Numbered from the stretch's first letter, positions 10,331 through 21,404 are shown. The stretch: 64,000 nucleotides of DNA from Panulirus ornatus (GCF_036320965.1 NC_092279.1:21758929-21822928), one strand, 5' to 3'. Notes: generated by a model not told the origin, from the letters alone. Program-made: numbers and translations.

Positions 10331-11640
10331 AAGAGCGATGTGGCGGACAGTTCTCTTTGTAGGGTAGATGTCCCAATTGATCACCGCGACATTCTTTTTT
10401 TTTTTTTCTCGAACCTATTATTACCACTGGGGTGGATCACAGTGGCAGCACCTCCAAGCCCTCCCAGTGGCAGAGTTGTGAGAGCCGTCAGTGATAGATG
10501 GACAGTGAGATCGTCTGTCCGTTCGTGTTGTCGGCTGTGCCTGCCCGAGATGTGTTTATATTCGACTGTTTAACAGGACAGGAATGAAACGATTGGTGAA
10601 TAACTTTTTAAAAGTAGTTTTGACTAAGCTGAAATTATTGTCTGGGTCAAATTTTTTCGTTCCCCGGTCCTCTGGGAGTTGGGAAACACGCGCATTGTTG
10701 ACCGTCTTGACGAAGGGCTCCTCGAAGTTATTTCTCGAGAAGGCTTGAGTGTGTGTGTGTGTGTGTGTGTGTGTTGTGATGGTGGTGGTGGTTGTCGTCG
10801 TCCTTCAGAATATAAATAAACCATCACAAACGCCTGAGTCGCTCTTGCTTCACGCCACTTATTCATAGCTCGGGCTCGGGACGCCCGCCCTGTGGAACAC
10901 GCGATATTTTTAAGGCGAAAGTGATCATATATCTGGCGTCGGTTTCATTCAGGTTGCGTTGGCGTATTGAGAGAGAGAGAGAGAGAGAGCTGGGGTTGGG
11001 GGATGCGGGGGAAGGTGGAGGTGGTGGTTTGGGGGAGATGTAGTAATATCTGGCGGGCACACCACACCCCCCCTTAGTGTTTGTTATTGTTCAGTTAGAG
11101 TTACTAATATATCCATCTGCTGCAATGTTGACACCCCCACGCTTGGCTCTCGTGCTGCTCATATATTGCTTCTCTCTCTCTCTCTCTCTCTCTCCGACCC
11201 CGCCACCTCCTCTCCTCCGCTAGCTGTGACGCCACTTGTTTACCCCCTCCCGCCCCCGCAGCCACCGACACCTCAGTCCACAGTTGCCACCTCCCTCCTG
11301 CTTCGACACCACTCGAGGAGGATAGGGCTGGACAGTCTCGGTCAACGCCTGTCATTAGGCAGTGGATAGACTCGCGCTGGTTAGTTAGCTTACGAGAATC
11401 GCATCTCTTAATAACACTTTTCCTCTTCAGCCTTACATGACGGCCCACTTGACAGAAGATGGGATGGATTTAACAGGTCATTTGCCCGCGTGCCTAGTGT
11501 TTGCGCGGCGTTCACTGATGACCCCACTGCGATAAGGTCAGGTGGTTGGTTGTGACCCACTGTGATAAGGGCAGTTGGTTGTGCGTGTGTTTACGTCGAT
11601 GACCCACTGTGATAAGGTTAGTTGGTTGTGTGTCCACTGT
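10331..11640. other. Spacer with (GT)n, (GA)n and (CT)n tracts, no gene
   Basis: (GT)n lies at 10749-10774, (GA)n at 10971-10989 and (CT)n at 11170-11193. T-runs occur near 10396-10407. No host exon is recognised. Confidence 0.5.
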
Positions 11641-11649
11641 GGCAACCCT

Positions 11650-12112
11650 GTTGTGACCTGACCACTCTGTTGTGCACATGACCCTGATGCTGTGACCTGG
11701 CCACACAGCAGTGTACATGGCCCTGGTGTTGTGACCTGACCACACAGCAGTGTACATGACCCTGATGCTGTGACCTGACCACACGGCGGTGTACGTGGCC
11801 CTGGTGCTGTGACCTGACCACACAGCAGTGTACATGACCCTGATGCTGTGACCTGACCACACAGCAGTGTACATGACCTTGATGCTGTGACCTGACCACA
11901 CGGCATTGTACATGACCCTGGTGGTGTGACCTGACCACACAGCATTGTACATGACCCTGGTGCTGTGACCTGACCACACAGCAGTGTACATGACCCTGGT
12001 GCTGTGACCTGACCACACAGCAGTGTACATGACCCTGGTGCTGTGACCTGACCACACAGCAGTGTACATGACCCTGGTGCTGTGACCTGACCACACAGTA
12101 TTTCACATTACC
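11650..12112 (-). repeat. 39-bp minisatellite, ~12 units
   Basis: The 39-bp unit is built from CACACAGCAGTGTACATGAC and CCTGGTGCTGTGACCTGAC. Because 39 = 13 codons and the unit has no stop on the minus strand in any frame, three overlapping minus-strand frames of 135-194 codons open, one with the repeat WSGHSTRVMYTAV. All three being open is what a stop-free unit gives by itself and is not evidence of selection for coding. The array abuts the (GT)n tract at 12119. Confidence 0.93.
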
Positions 12113-12117
12113 CTGAT

Positions 12118-12118
<1 letters not shown>

Positions 12119-12162
<44 letters not shown>
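12119..12162 (+). repeat. (GT)n microsatellite
   Basis: 22 GT dinucleotides at the right end of the 39-bp array. Confidence 0.96.
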
Positions 12163-12163
<1 letters not shown>

Positions 12164-12394
12164 ACTGTGCACCCTTGACACTGCAAGGGAGGCCCATTAC
12201 TGCACTGCGGCGCAGGATGTGGTAGGTCTAGCTGGGTCGGATATGGCAGGCCGGACGCCACACAGGAAGTACCAGCAGCGGTGTTCCTGACGGGAACTAC
12301 CCGCATTTGGTGTTCCTCCTGATGGGCGTTATGATTGGTTGTGCCACCAGCCAAGTGTTCCTCTCTACCGTGTCACACGCCTGAAGGTGTTGAT

Positions 12395-12970
12395 CGATGA
12401 TCTCTTCTGACTGGTGGTGTGGGGTGGAGAACACTATGAACTGACTGGTGGTGTGGGGTGGAGAACACTATGAACTGACTGTTGATGTGGGGTGGAGAAC
12501 GCTATGAACTGACTGGAGATGTGGGGTGGAGAACGCAATGAACTGACTGTTGGTGTGGGGTGGAGAACGCGATGAACTGACTGGAGATGTGGGGTGGAGA
12601 ACGCTATGAACTGACTGTTGGTGTGGGGTGAGGAACGCTATGAACTGATTGGTGGTGTGTGGGTGTAGAACCCTATGAGTTGAGTGGTGATGTGGAGTGG
12701 AGAACTATGAGCTAACTGGTGATGTAGGGTGGAGAACGCTAGGAACTGACTGTTGGTGTGGGGTGAAGAACGCTATGAACTGAGTGGTTGCGTGTGGTGG
12801 AGAACCCTATGAACTGTGTTTGGTGAAGGACGCTATGAACTGACTGGTGGTGTGTGGTGAACGCATTGAACAGATTGGTGGTGTGATGTGAACTCCACGA
12901 GCTGACTGGTGGTGTGGGGTGGAGAACGCTATGAACTGACTGGTTGTGTGGGTTGGAGAACGCTATGAAG
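12395..12970 (+). repeat. Degenerate 34-bp minisatellite, ~17 units
   Basis: The unit is built from CTGACTGGTGGTGTGGGGTG followed by GAGAACACTATGAA. Left-end units are nearly identical. To the right, units diverge and shorten (for example TGTGTTTGGTGAAGGACGC), a pattern of older, decaying repeats. Confidence 0.9.
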
Positions 12971-13194
12971 GTCATGTCCTGTTACCATGTCAAGGTACAG
13001 AGGCATATCTCTGGAGCCGGACGCTCGGGCGGCCGTGCGCTCCCCTCCTCCCCGCCTCGCCAGAGGCTTGTGTGTGTGTGATGCCTGACGCAGCCTTGTC
13101 CAATTACGGCTGTGAAGAATGAAAGACTGGCACTGACGGCGTGAGACCGTGGTACCGTCAAATGGCTTCCTCTAACCTTGTATCTTTACCTACT

Positions 13195-13440
13195 ATTGAC
13201 AAGGCGCTTTGGCCTGTCTGGAGATTGTTAGCTGTGTGTTAATCGTGTCAGTTGTAAAGTTTATGACTGAAGATTTAAGACACAACTTGGGACACTCGAT
13301 TGTGGGAAAAAGAAATAGATCCCTTTTTAGGGATAGGTCTAAACAAAACCCTGCAATAAATGTCACAACACAACATAGTACAACACCACACATCCATGTT
13401 ATTGTTAATAAAAAAGATACCTGAAATGCTAAGTTTATAG
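13195..13440 (+). mobile_element. Non-LTR retrotransposon C-terminal remnant, copy 2
   Basis: GGCGCTTTGGCCTGTCTGG at 13202 matches the minus-strand sequence of copy 1 (GGCGCTTTGGCCTAACTGG). The frame continues with DLRHNLGHSIVGKRNR, aligned to FGNKLEHSIIECEK of copy 1, with the C-x-x-C cysteines lost to indels. TTTTTAGGGATAGGTCTAAAC then matches the start of the copy 1 tail. The DNA match is clear although the protein is no longer intact. Only the last ~45 codons of the element's ORF are present, so it is a short 5'-truncated insertion, as is usual for LINE integration. Confidence 0.72.
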
Positions 13441-13645
13441 CCACTTTTTTTTTTCATTAGTCGGTAAGACTTTCTGTATGGAAGACTGTGTAGTGCATGT
13501 AATATATGTAATAAATGTGAACCCACTGGGGCCTGACAAAGACCCCTTTGTGACCCCTGTTCACCTATTGCGCTTACCGCTCACAGGATGAGAGTAGGGG
13601 TGCACATTAAGCTAGCCGGTGATAACGTCACAAATATAAAAACAA
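13441..13645 (+). mobile_element. 3' tail of non-LTR retrotransposon, copy 2
   Basis: Continues from the coding remnant with GTCGGTAAGACTTTCTGTA, CCCACTGGGGCCTGACAAAG, CCCCTTTGTGACCCCTGTT, GCGCTTACCGCTCACAGGAT and GCCGGTGATAACGTCA. Order and spacing match copy 1 at 9480-9776. Confidence 0.78.
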
Positions 13646-14692
13646 TGTTGCGTCCGGGCGTGGCTTATTGTCTCTTTGAGATGGCGCCGTTCTGTTGCTC
13701 AGGAGCGCGACTCGGACTGCATGTGTTGGGTTAGCTCGAGTTAATTTTTGATGATTAGATGCTTGAGGCTCCCTAGATTACGCACGCGAGTGGAGATGAC
13801 GGTGGGAGGAGAGGTAAGTGGCGTCAACTTGCGGAGGAGGAGGAGGAGGTTGAGTTTACTGCCAGACCAGAAGACGTCGCTTTTGTTTACCAGTGTCCCA
13901 CATGCTCGTCTCCTGTGTCGTGAGTTATCGTTAAAGTCGGGTAGGCCCTTCCTTCACCCCCATTATGTTTTACCCCTTGTGCCTGGGTTTTTAATATTTT
14001 CCTTCGGTCATGCTTATTCTATACCCTCTGTGTCATTAGTTTCATCTTCGTCAAGGGTCTTGCTTGTGTTACTCGAGTCGATGTTTGTCTCAATCAGTAT
14101 GTAATCGTCTTTGGTAACACTCACGTCTGAAACCGTTAACAGTGTTTGTTTGTGATGCCCGATGTTGTTTACAGTCATAATAGTCCTAACGTTATACTGT
14201 TTACCATCTCCTGCTCATTTGTCTGTATAACACAGTATGTTTGTACATTGTATAACGTTATACTTGTTTATTCTTAGGCTTGCTGTTGACCCATTTCCTA
14301 ATCTATCAATTTCTTCGTTGTACTCGCAGTTTATTTTTATTGATTAATTTCTTTAACTGATCTGGTTCACCACAAATACATCTCTCCATTCATCTCATCT
14401 TCTAATGTTTTTATCAAGTTCCGTTCGTCTGTTCTCTTTTGCATCGAGTGTTATAAAGTCTCTGATTTGGTTAATTCTTTCGTTAACAAGTTATTTGCTC
14501 TCCTTCTGCGTGCGTACTTCTTTTGGCCTTAGAAGATCCTGTGCCTAGCATCGTTGTTGTAAATGCTGGGAGTGCCGTTGTTGGCCCTAGAGCTGTGCCG
14601 GCGCCTGTTGCCAGCTGAGTGGTTGAAACTGTCGTACCGTACATTTCTCATGGAGGTGGGAGACAGTATGATCAAGCATGAACTGGTTATTC

Positions 14693-14696
<4 letters not shown>
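13646..14696. other. Unique T-rich spacer, no gene recognised
   Basis: No family is recognised. A short GGAGGAGGAGGAGG run lies at 13834-13850. The segment 14100-14540 is T-rich and free of simple repeats, one of the few such stretches here. An intron or unique spacer would look the same. Confidence 0.5.

Positions 14697-14761
<65 letters not shown>
14697..14761. repeat. (AT)n microsatellite
   Basis: About 32 TA dinucleotides, followed by ACTTTTTATAGATACTTTT words repeated two to three times (14763-14806). Confidence 0.95.
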
Positions 14762-14765
<4 letters not shown>

Positions 14766-14806
14766 TTTTTATAGATACTTTTTATAGATATTTTATAGAT
14801 ACTTTC

Positions 14807-15700
14807 TGGTACTTTTTTTTTTTTTACGCAGGTCACCAGTGGCTTCCCTCATGATTCCCAGGGTGGCTCCTCACCACCTCCTGAAGCAGGGAGTAACCAC
14901 ACACTTGCTGAGAACTGTGTCCTACAGGGAGTCCTTCATTCCCCCTTGTGACTGTTCCCCAGAGGTGTAGAGGGAGATGGTGAGGGTTGTCGGCCACGGG
15001 TTAAGCCCGCTAGGGGGCCAGTTACCGGGGAGTGTGGCAAGTGCTGGAGGCAAGGCACATCTAGGCGTCCATTATCCATCCTGGGGCTGCCTCCCCAGGG
15101 GCGTCCGCTGTGGAAGGTCGTGGCCGAGGTGGAGGGAGGAGGAGGGGTAGCGGCAAGTGCGTGAAGGTCCTAAGCTGTGAGGGAAACAGGGATGAGGGGG
15201 AATGGGAGGAAGAGAGGGAGAGGTAGAAAGAGGGAATAAGCATGGAAGGGAGAGGGAAGAAGGATGGGGAGGAGAGGGAAGAAGGATAAGAGGGAGAGGC
15301 AAGAAGGGTGGAAGGGAGAGAAAAGAAGAATGGAAGGGAGAAAGATCACAAGAAGAAGGATGGAAGGGAGACGAGAGGTAAGAAAAAAAGGATGAAAGCG
15401 AGACGAGAAGGGAGGAGGTGTAGGCAGGAGCAAGAACAACACCAACGCAGTAAACACGGATGATCCCTGGAACACAAAGGGTTCAGCCAGATGACTGAGG
15501 ATCTGACGGTCTGCGGCCGAGTCATTTTGCTGGAGGACATAGGATGATGAATTTCTCTTCGTCCATGACGAGGTCATCTGCTGGAGGACACGAGTAGTGC
15601 CCTGCATTCGTGAGTGATGGAGAGGGAGACAGGAAGGGTGGATGGTACGAACCCCAGTCAAGACTGCTGGTTGCGTTAGGGGTGATCGCGAAGGTTTGCT
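14807..15700. other. Spacer with purine-rich GGGAGA(A)GAAGGA tract
   Basis: Positions 15178-15420 are almost entirely purine on + (GGGAGAGG, AGAAGGATGG, GGAAGAAGG words). This could form a triplex-prone mirror-like tract. No gene is recognised in the remainder. Confidence 0.55.
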
Positions 15701-15842
15701 GTGGGAGGCAGGTATGACGGGAGTATGGTCGACGAGGGAGAGAAGTATGGCGGGAGTATGGTCGACGAGGGAGGCAGGTATGACGTCGAATGGTCGACGA
15801 GGGAGGTAGGTATGACTAGTATGGTCGACGAGGGAGCTAGTA
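15700..15842 (+). repeat. ~33-bp minisatellite, ~4.5 units
   Basis: Units of GGTATGACGGGAGTATGGTC plus GACGAGGGAGGCA recur. Later copies lose bases (about 30-32 bp). Each carries the palindrome GTCGAC. Confidence 0.85.
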
Positions 15843-15925
15843 AGGACACCCACAAGGAGAGGGCCATGGATGGGTTGAGAGGTGAGGGAAGAAGCTACGT
15901 TCGTTGTGACGAGTTATCCCACACA

Positions 15926-16010
15926 GCACGATGGGCTCGACCCTTGGGTATAATGGCTAAGTTAGACCTCTGACCCGACCCTTGACAGCGTGGGGGTAGG
16001 TCAGAGGCGA
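15926..16010 (+). repeat. Dispersed short repeat copy (GGGTATAATGG family)
   Basis: GCACGATGGGCTCGACCCTT, then GGGTATAATGGCTAAGTTAG, then ACCTCTGACCCGACCCTTGA. This is the best preserved of the four copies noticed. Its CACGA...CGACCCTT start also resembles the minisatellite unit at 20450-20800. Confidence 0.6.
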
Positions 16011-16216
16011 CCTAAGGTCGTGTCCCGTCGTGATGAAGGTACTGAGGGGGCTTGAGAAACAAGGATGGGTTGGCTACAGTGGGGTGAGGGACGCAGTGTT
16101 CACACGGTGCACTGATGTTGAGTGGAGAGGTGTGGACGAGGGGGGTGAGTAGAGGGCTGAGGTAGCCCGGGGAATGATGAGGTGTTGGTGGAGAGAGATG
16201 GGTTATTGGCGACGTG

Positions 16217-16217
<1 letters not shown>

Positions 16218-16269
<52 letters not shown>
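16218..16269 (+). repeat. Compound (GT)n(GA)n microsatellite
   Basis: A GT run passes at about 16239 directly into a GA run. The same compound arrangement occurs at 23360-23430. Confidence 0.95.
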
Positions 16270-16272
<3 letters not shown>

Positions 16273-16762
16273 GTACCACTGCTAAACAAACCACCCATCA
16301 CTGCCGCTGTGATGGAACGCCGAGGAAAAGAGATTCAGCACATTATGGAGTGAGAGGGGAGGGGGACGGGGGAAATGGTAGGGGGCTGGTTTCTATGCCG
16401 GACACCACCTCACACCCCCCATCCTCTCCCGGCTGAATACGTACGTAACTCCGCCTTACCTCACGTATCTTGCTATAGTGACCTTTTTCGCGCGTGCGTG
16501 CGCGCGGGTTAATGATATGTCAAACAACGTGCGTTCATCAACCTCCCGGGCGTAGGATACGCCCCACCTGTTGGGGTTATGACTGGCAGTCCTCCAACCT
16601 CTTCCACCCCCTCATATCCTCGATTCTGTCCTCCTCCACTACCTCCCTTGCTAGCCACACCTGCCTGGATCCCCTATCAGTTACAGTTATTTGAGGTTTT
16701 CACAACGCAAAATGATTTCGTTATCTTTTCTTTTTTTCAATGGCGTTCCTTAAGACATTTCT

Positions 16763-16764
<2 letters not shown>
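16270..16764. other. Unique spacer, no gene recognised
   Basis: Mixed sequence. CGCGCGTGCGTGCGCGCGGG at 16489-16508 is a short alternating purine-pyrimidine run. Confidence 0.5.

Positions 16765-16839
<75 letters not shown>
16765..16839 (+). repeat. (CT)n microsatellite
   Basis: About 37 TC dinucleotides, one of the longest CT tracts here. Confidence 0.97.
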
Positions 16840-16843
<4 letters not shown>

Positions 16844-17289
16844 AGTGGTGAAGTATTTTTGATGTTAAGTGGTGAAGAGAGGTGAATTCAGGACGCTCTA
16901 AACAACCCGTCCTTCCTTCCTTCCTTGTAGTGGCCTAGTCTGGGTGGTTGGGATTAAGACTGGAGGGGTCATTACACAGTTCGTCCTTGTTAAGCGTTAC
17001 TGCTTTTTTTTCCCCCCCTTTAAGAACAGCTAATTGTCCATTGTGGAGTTGGAGTAGTCTCAAACTGCTGTGTTGCTGAGGGAGTTGGCCCAAGCTTCTG
17101 CAAGGTTTTCCGTAGCATTAGACCGACGCTTCATTTCAGAATATGATCGTTACTTTAGGAAAAATTTACCCGGAGGATAAACTGTTTAATTATTTAGTAT
17201 TTAAAGCCGTAATTTTCACCGTTTGTCAGTTGCTCCGGGAAGAGGCTGTGAGGCGTGAGTGCAGTGGATGGGTGAGGGGAGGGGAATGT

Positions 17290-17764
17290 CGAAACTTCTC
17301 TTCTGAACAGTTGCTCCGTTTATACAAAGGATTGATTCGTCCTTGTACGAAGTACTGCTCTCACATCTGGTGTGGTTTTAGCTCAGCATCCTTATTTGAT
17401 AGAATTGAGTCGAAAGCGGTCCGACTTACAGAATGTCCCAGGCTAACTTCCAAACTTGACCGACACCCATGCCCCACGCCGCAGTGTTGGTTCGTTTTCC
17501 CTCTTCTATGCGTATTACTTTGGTTTTTGCTCCAGAGAGCTGGGTGCTTGTGTGCCCGCATCACTAGCTAGACCACGCAGTACACGGCAAGCTGCCGCGT
17601 CTCATAGTTATTGTGCGGCCATCGGCAACTCAAGGGTGGGCCGTTTTGATAACTGCTTCCTTCCCTACACGTCGAAGCTCTACAACTCTTTACCCTCTCG
17701 TGTCTTTCTCAATAATTATGACCTGGCACACTTCTATAGATATGTCTCTCTCAAAAATTCGTAA
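17290..17764 (+). mobile_element. Non-LTR retrotransposon RT C-terminal remnant (A)
   Basis: One frame reads FSSEQLLRLYKGLIRPCTKY then CSHIWCGFSSASLFDRIESK then AVRLTECPRLTSKL. This is the region C-terminal to the reverse transcriptase palm in Jockey/CR1-like non-LTR elements (usual pattern: LY.GLIRP..EY.SH.W.G....LLDR..S.A.RLI). At about 17456 the similarity jumps to the +1 frame: RRSVGSFSLFYAYYFGFCSR, then SLARPRSTRQAAASHSYC, NSRVGRFDNCFLPYTSKLYN, SLPSRVFLNNYDLAHFYRYV and a stop at 17762-17764. The frameshift, and the missing endonuclease and RT palm upstream, show a dead 5'-truncated copy. A CAATAAAAG word at 17819-17827 could be its polyadenylation signal. Confidence 0.85.
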
Positions 17765-17904
17765 GTACTTTCCCCCCTCATCTTTTCTTTCTCCGTTTCA
17801 TAATTCTCTCTTTATTTCAATAAAAGTTCGTCCTTGATGTGGACTTTTGTTTGTAACTGGAGACTTCAGCATAAAAGAAAGGGATTTGTGTTGATGTGGG
17901 TGAC

Positions 17905-17906
<2 letters not shown>

Positions 17907-17970
<64 letters not shown>
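17907..17970 (+). repeat. (GT)n microsatellite
   Basis: 32 GT dinucleotides, about 140 bp downstream of the RT remnant's stop. Confidence 0.97.
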
Positions 17971-17972
<2 letters not shown>

Positions 17973-18543
17973 AGCTGATGACGAGAGTAGGGACGAAGAT
18001 ACTGACCCGAGCGTTCATGATGATGACTGCCAATGCGCGCGTCGATGCTCAAAGAGATACACCGTCGTGTGCCGGAACCTTCAGAGGTGGGAGGAAATGT
18101 CATGATGTCTTCCAAGACGGCAAGATTTACCATCATGATTAAGACGCTTGTTTGCTTCGTTCGCCCCAGCAGGACAGTGAGTGGCTACTCGCTGGTGGCT
18201 TGGGGGTTACCCCCAACACACACACACACACACACACACACCCCTCTCCCTCCAGCTGCACTGCCTAGCTAGCCATTTGTGGCAGCCAGAATATACGACT
18301 CAGAAGTCTTTGGAACGTTTTTTTTTTTTTCCCCATCTCGTTTTTATTTGCAGATTCTCTCGTATCGGAGCTCATGAATTTTAAAAAGGGTATGACCATA
18401 TGTGGGATAACACAGTGCGATGGTCATGGTTTGCTCCATGTGTGTTGTGTCTTACTCGCTTCGTAAGAAACGATGTTTCGTCGTATCATTGAGAACTTAG
18501 TTGGGATGTATCATGTTGTCGACACCTCATGATTGGTTATCTG

Positions 18544-18545
<2 letters not shown>
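17971..18545. other. Unique spacer with (CA)n tract
   Basis: A (CA)n tract lies at 18216-18241 and a T-run at 18320-18331. No gene is recognised. Confidence 0.5.

Positions 18546-18624
<79 letters not shown>
18546..18624. repeat. (AT)n microsatellite, 3' tail of a SINE
   Basis: About 39 AT dinucleotides. They touch the 3' end of the minus-strand SINE at 18624. Confidence 0.95.
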
Positions 18625-18626
<2 letters not shown>

Positions 18627-18784
18627 TAGCCTGAGCCAGGTACCCAGTTTATCGACACAACCATTAGGGGAGGATGAGCAGCTGTGTTTACTGTGGGCCG
18701 ACTGCCGCAATCGGGATTCGAACCTATGCATTTGACCCTGGGGCGACCCCGTGAATGCATCAGGGTCAGCAGCGTTAACCGCTT

Positions 18785-18786
<2 letters not shown>
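18625..18786 (-). mobile_element. tRNA-derived SINE-like element, copy 2
   Basis: On the minus strand: GTCAAGCGGTTAACGC near the 5' end resembles the D-arm/A-box region of tRNA-Ser/Leu. AGGTTCGAATCCCG (18711-18724) is a near-perfect polymerase III B box. Then come GCGGCAGTCGGCCCACAGT, CTGCTCATCC, GTCGATAAACTGGGTACCTG and GCTCAGGCTAGG, ending at a (TA)n tail. The body matches the element at 6670-6836. This copy keeps a longer tRNA-like head, so it defines the family better. It is sandwiched between the (TA)n tract (3') and a (CA)n tract (5'). Confidence 0.8.

Positions 18787-18850
<64 letters not shown>
18787..18850 (+). repeat. (CA)n microsatellite
   Basis: 32 CA dinucleotides immediately 5' of the SINE at 18625-18786 (- strand). 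Confidence 0.97.
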
Positions 18851-18851
<1 letters not shown>

Positions 18852-19235
18852 GTGGTACTGTGAAGTTCAGAACAAACATTTCTGAGGGTTGGCAGTGGGC
18901 CAGTGGACGCTGGGCTGGTCAGGGATTGAGGGTGGTGGGGGAGAGGGGAGGCTGTTTGAAGAGTTATTGGCGGGTGGGGGGGAAGACAGGAGTTAGGAGG
19001 GAGTGGTTGTGGAGGGTACATAGAAAGGAGGGAGGGAATTACATGTGTTGGGGGTGTGTGGTCATGCAGGCCTGTTGAGGGAGGGTGGTTGAGGAGGGGG
19101 TGTGGGAGACGGGTGGGTGGTGTGGGACCAGGCAGGACAGAGTGTTGCTGTCGTTCGTGTGTCATCACTTGCTCTGTCACATTACTGCTGCCATCTGTCG
19201 TCAGCTGACCTAGCAAGATGGAAGGAGGAGTACCT
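18851..19235. other. G-rich spacer, no gene recognised
   Basis: GGGTGGTGGGGG- and GGAGGG-rich on +. Nothing recognised. Confidence 0.5.
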
Positions 19236-19355
19236 CGTCGTCCGTCCCTCCTGTCTGTGGGGAACATCGTCGTCCGAACTTGCTGTCTGTCAGGAACCTC
19301 GTCGTCCGTCTCTACTGTCTGTCGGGAACCTGGTCGTCCGCCTCTACTGTCTGTG
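19225..19355 (+). repeat. 32-bp minisatellite, ~4 units
   Basis: CGTCGTCCG recurs at 19236, 19268, 19300 and (as GGTCGTCCG) 19332. Each is followed by CTGTCTGT and GGAAC. Confidence 0.85.
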
Positions 19356-19609
19356 ATGTGGCCATGCTCCCGCCAGGCTTGACCTGACCTCACTGGACCT
19401 ACACCACCCTCTTGGGGACGCTGACCATCCGAATCATCCTCGGCTGAAGCTCAGGAATTGAAGGGACTTGAACTTCGGTACGAGAACGAAAACACTTAAG
19501 TTCCGAACTTCAGTCTGAGGTCATAGAAGTTCTTGCCGATTAATGGGGGATGATTTTCGTCTAGGTTGGTATAAGTTTCCGACATAGTCATTCAGCCTTT
19601 TGCTAAATT

Positions 19610-20130
19610 CGTTTGGAAGCTGAGGTTTGTTTTGTGCCATTGCTGAGTTCGAAGCTGAGATTCGTTTTCTTGGTTCTCTACCGAGTTCGATGCTTAGGTT
19701 CTTTTTCTTGTTACATTTCAGAGTTGAAGCTAGTTTGCTTTTGCCCTTTTACCGAGTTCAAAGCTCAAGCTCATTTTCTTGGTCCATTACTGAGTTCGAA
19801 GCTCAGGCTCATTTTCTTGGCCCATTGACGTGTTCGAAGCTGTAGCTCGCTGCCTTGGTCCACTGACGAGTTCGAAGCTGTGGCTCGCTTCCTTGGCCCA
19901 CCGACGAGTTCGAAGCTGTGGCTCACTTCCTTGGCCCACCGACGAGTTCGAAGCTGTGGCTCGCTTCCTTGGCCCACCGACGAGTTCGAAGCTGTGGCTC
20001 GCTTCCTTGACTCACCGACGAGTTCGAAGCTGTGGCTCGCTTCCTTTGCCCACTGACGAGTTCAAAGCTGTGGCTCGCTTCCTTGGCCCATTGCCGAGTT
20101 CGAAGCTAAGGTTTCGTCTTCTTGCCGAGT
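19610..20130 (+). repeat. 38-bp minisatellite, ~14 units
   Basis: The unit is built from GAGTTCGAAGCTGTGGCTCG and CTTCCTTGGCCCACCGAC. Units in the centre (19860-20090) are close to identical at 38 bp, while the left part (19610-19830) is more divergent. Each unit carries the palindrome TTCGAA. As 38 is not a multiple of three, the reading frame rotates between units, which argues against coding. Confidence 0.92.
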
Positions 20131-20439
20131 TCGAAGGGAATCTCTGATGTCTCTCTTACACAGTTTTAGATTTTCCTAACATTGATTGTAATTACATTTT
20201 TTAAAGAATTTTTTTTTTTTTCTTGGGTTGGGCTATCCGTGTTAGTGTGACACAGCGTCCGTGTTGACTGCGACACAGCTCTAGCTTTTTCTGTATCTGT
20301 AATTTTATGCATGAAAGTTGGTGGCACCAGCCTAGAGAGAGAATCCACTGAGCGGCCTCTTGAGCCGTGGAGGAACAGGTTGTTAGATCGCCGGTAAAAA
20401 CGCTCCGGTCGGTCGGTCGGTCGGACGGTGGACTTTCAC

Positions 20440-20805
20440 CCATCTGAACACGGCGGTGCGATCGTTGTGTGTAACGGTGCCGTCCTTGAGCACGACGGTT
20501 TGGTCCTTGAGCAACGGCGAGAGGAGGAGCCTTGAACACGACGGTACGACCCTCAAGCACGACGAGGCCACCCTTGGGCACGACGGCACGAACTCCTTGA
20601 ACACGACGGTGCGTCATCAAGCCGAAGAGACGACTCGTCATGGAAGGAGAGTCGTTCGTACCTTCGTGCTCAAGGGTGGTAGTGTCGTGCTCAAGGGTGG
20701 TAGTGTCGTGCTCAAGGGTGGTAGGCTCAAGGGTCGTACCGTCGTGCTTCAAGGGTCGTACCGTCGTGCTTCAAGGGTCGTACCGTCGTGCTTCAAGGGG
20801 GGGAG
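20440..20805. repeat. Minisatellite in inverted orientation (palindromic array)
   Basis: The left half (20445-20620) repeats CTTGAGCACGACGGT and CTTGAACACGACGGTACGAC. The right half (20655-20800) repeats its complement: TCGTGCTCAAGGGTGGTAGTG (about 21 bp) and CGTACCGTCGTGCTTCAAGG (about 22 bp). The two halves therefore face each other around 20620-20655 and could fold into a long imperfect hairpin. Confidence 0.85.
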
Positions 20806-20945
20806 AAATTCACCTTTCTTGTATCACTGGAAGGGAAGGAGCCCCATGTTTAGACCATAAACACATAACCCCCTTTCCCACCAGAACTGCAGGTCATGGC
20901 ACCCATGTGTGGCAGGTGGCGAGGAACCCTGATTTCTGTTTACCT

Positions 20946-20948
<3 letters not shown>

Positions 20949-21016
<68 letters not shown>
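20949..21016 (+). repeat. (GA)n microsatellite
   Basis: About 34 GA dinucleotides. Confidence 0.97.
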
Positions 21017-21018
<2 letters not shown>

Positions 21019-21242
21019 TTCAGCAAGCATGGCGGAGCGTACGTATGGACCCGTGGCTTGGGTCCCAATTATCCTGCCGTGAATTATGATACGAGGATAA
21101 ATTGCTGTACGAAAGTAATTTTTTTTTTTGAGTCATTTTGATCATTAGTATATAAGATTTTGTTATGCATCGTTCTACGAGAGGCAGTTGTTTTGCAGTC
21201 CTGCTAATTATTAGTACGTGAATTTAAAGTGTTGTTATGAGT

Positions 21243-21248
<6 letters not shown>

Positions 21249-21314
<66 letters not shown>
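21249..21314 (+). repeat. (CT)n microsatellite
   Basis: About 33 CT dinucleotides. It lies 232 bp after an opposite-strand GA tract. Confidence 0.97.
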
Positions 21315-21319
<5 letters not shown>

Positions 21320-21404
21320 TGGTTATTTCAATGGTGACCCGTGGAGGAGCATTTATGTAGTCTTACGAAGGATGACTTATTTAAGAAGCTCAAAAGTGAG
21401 TTGG

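Noticed and set aside
17819..17827. CAATAAAAG as a host gene polyadenylation signal
   Set aside because: No host ORF upstream; at most it belongs to the adjoining RT remnant.
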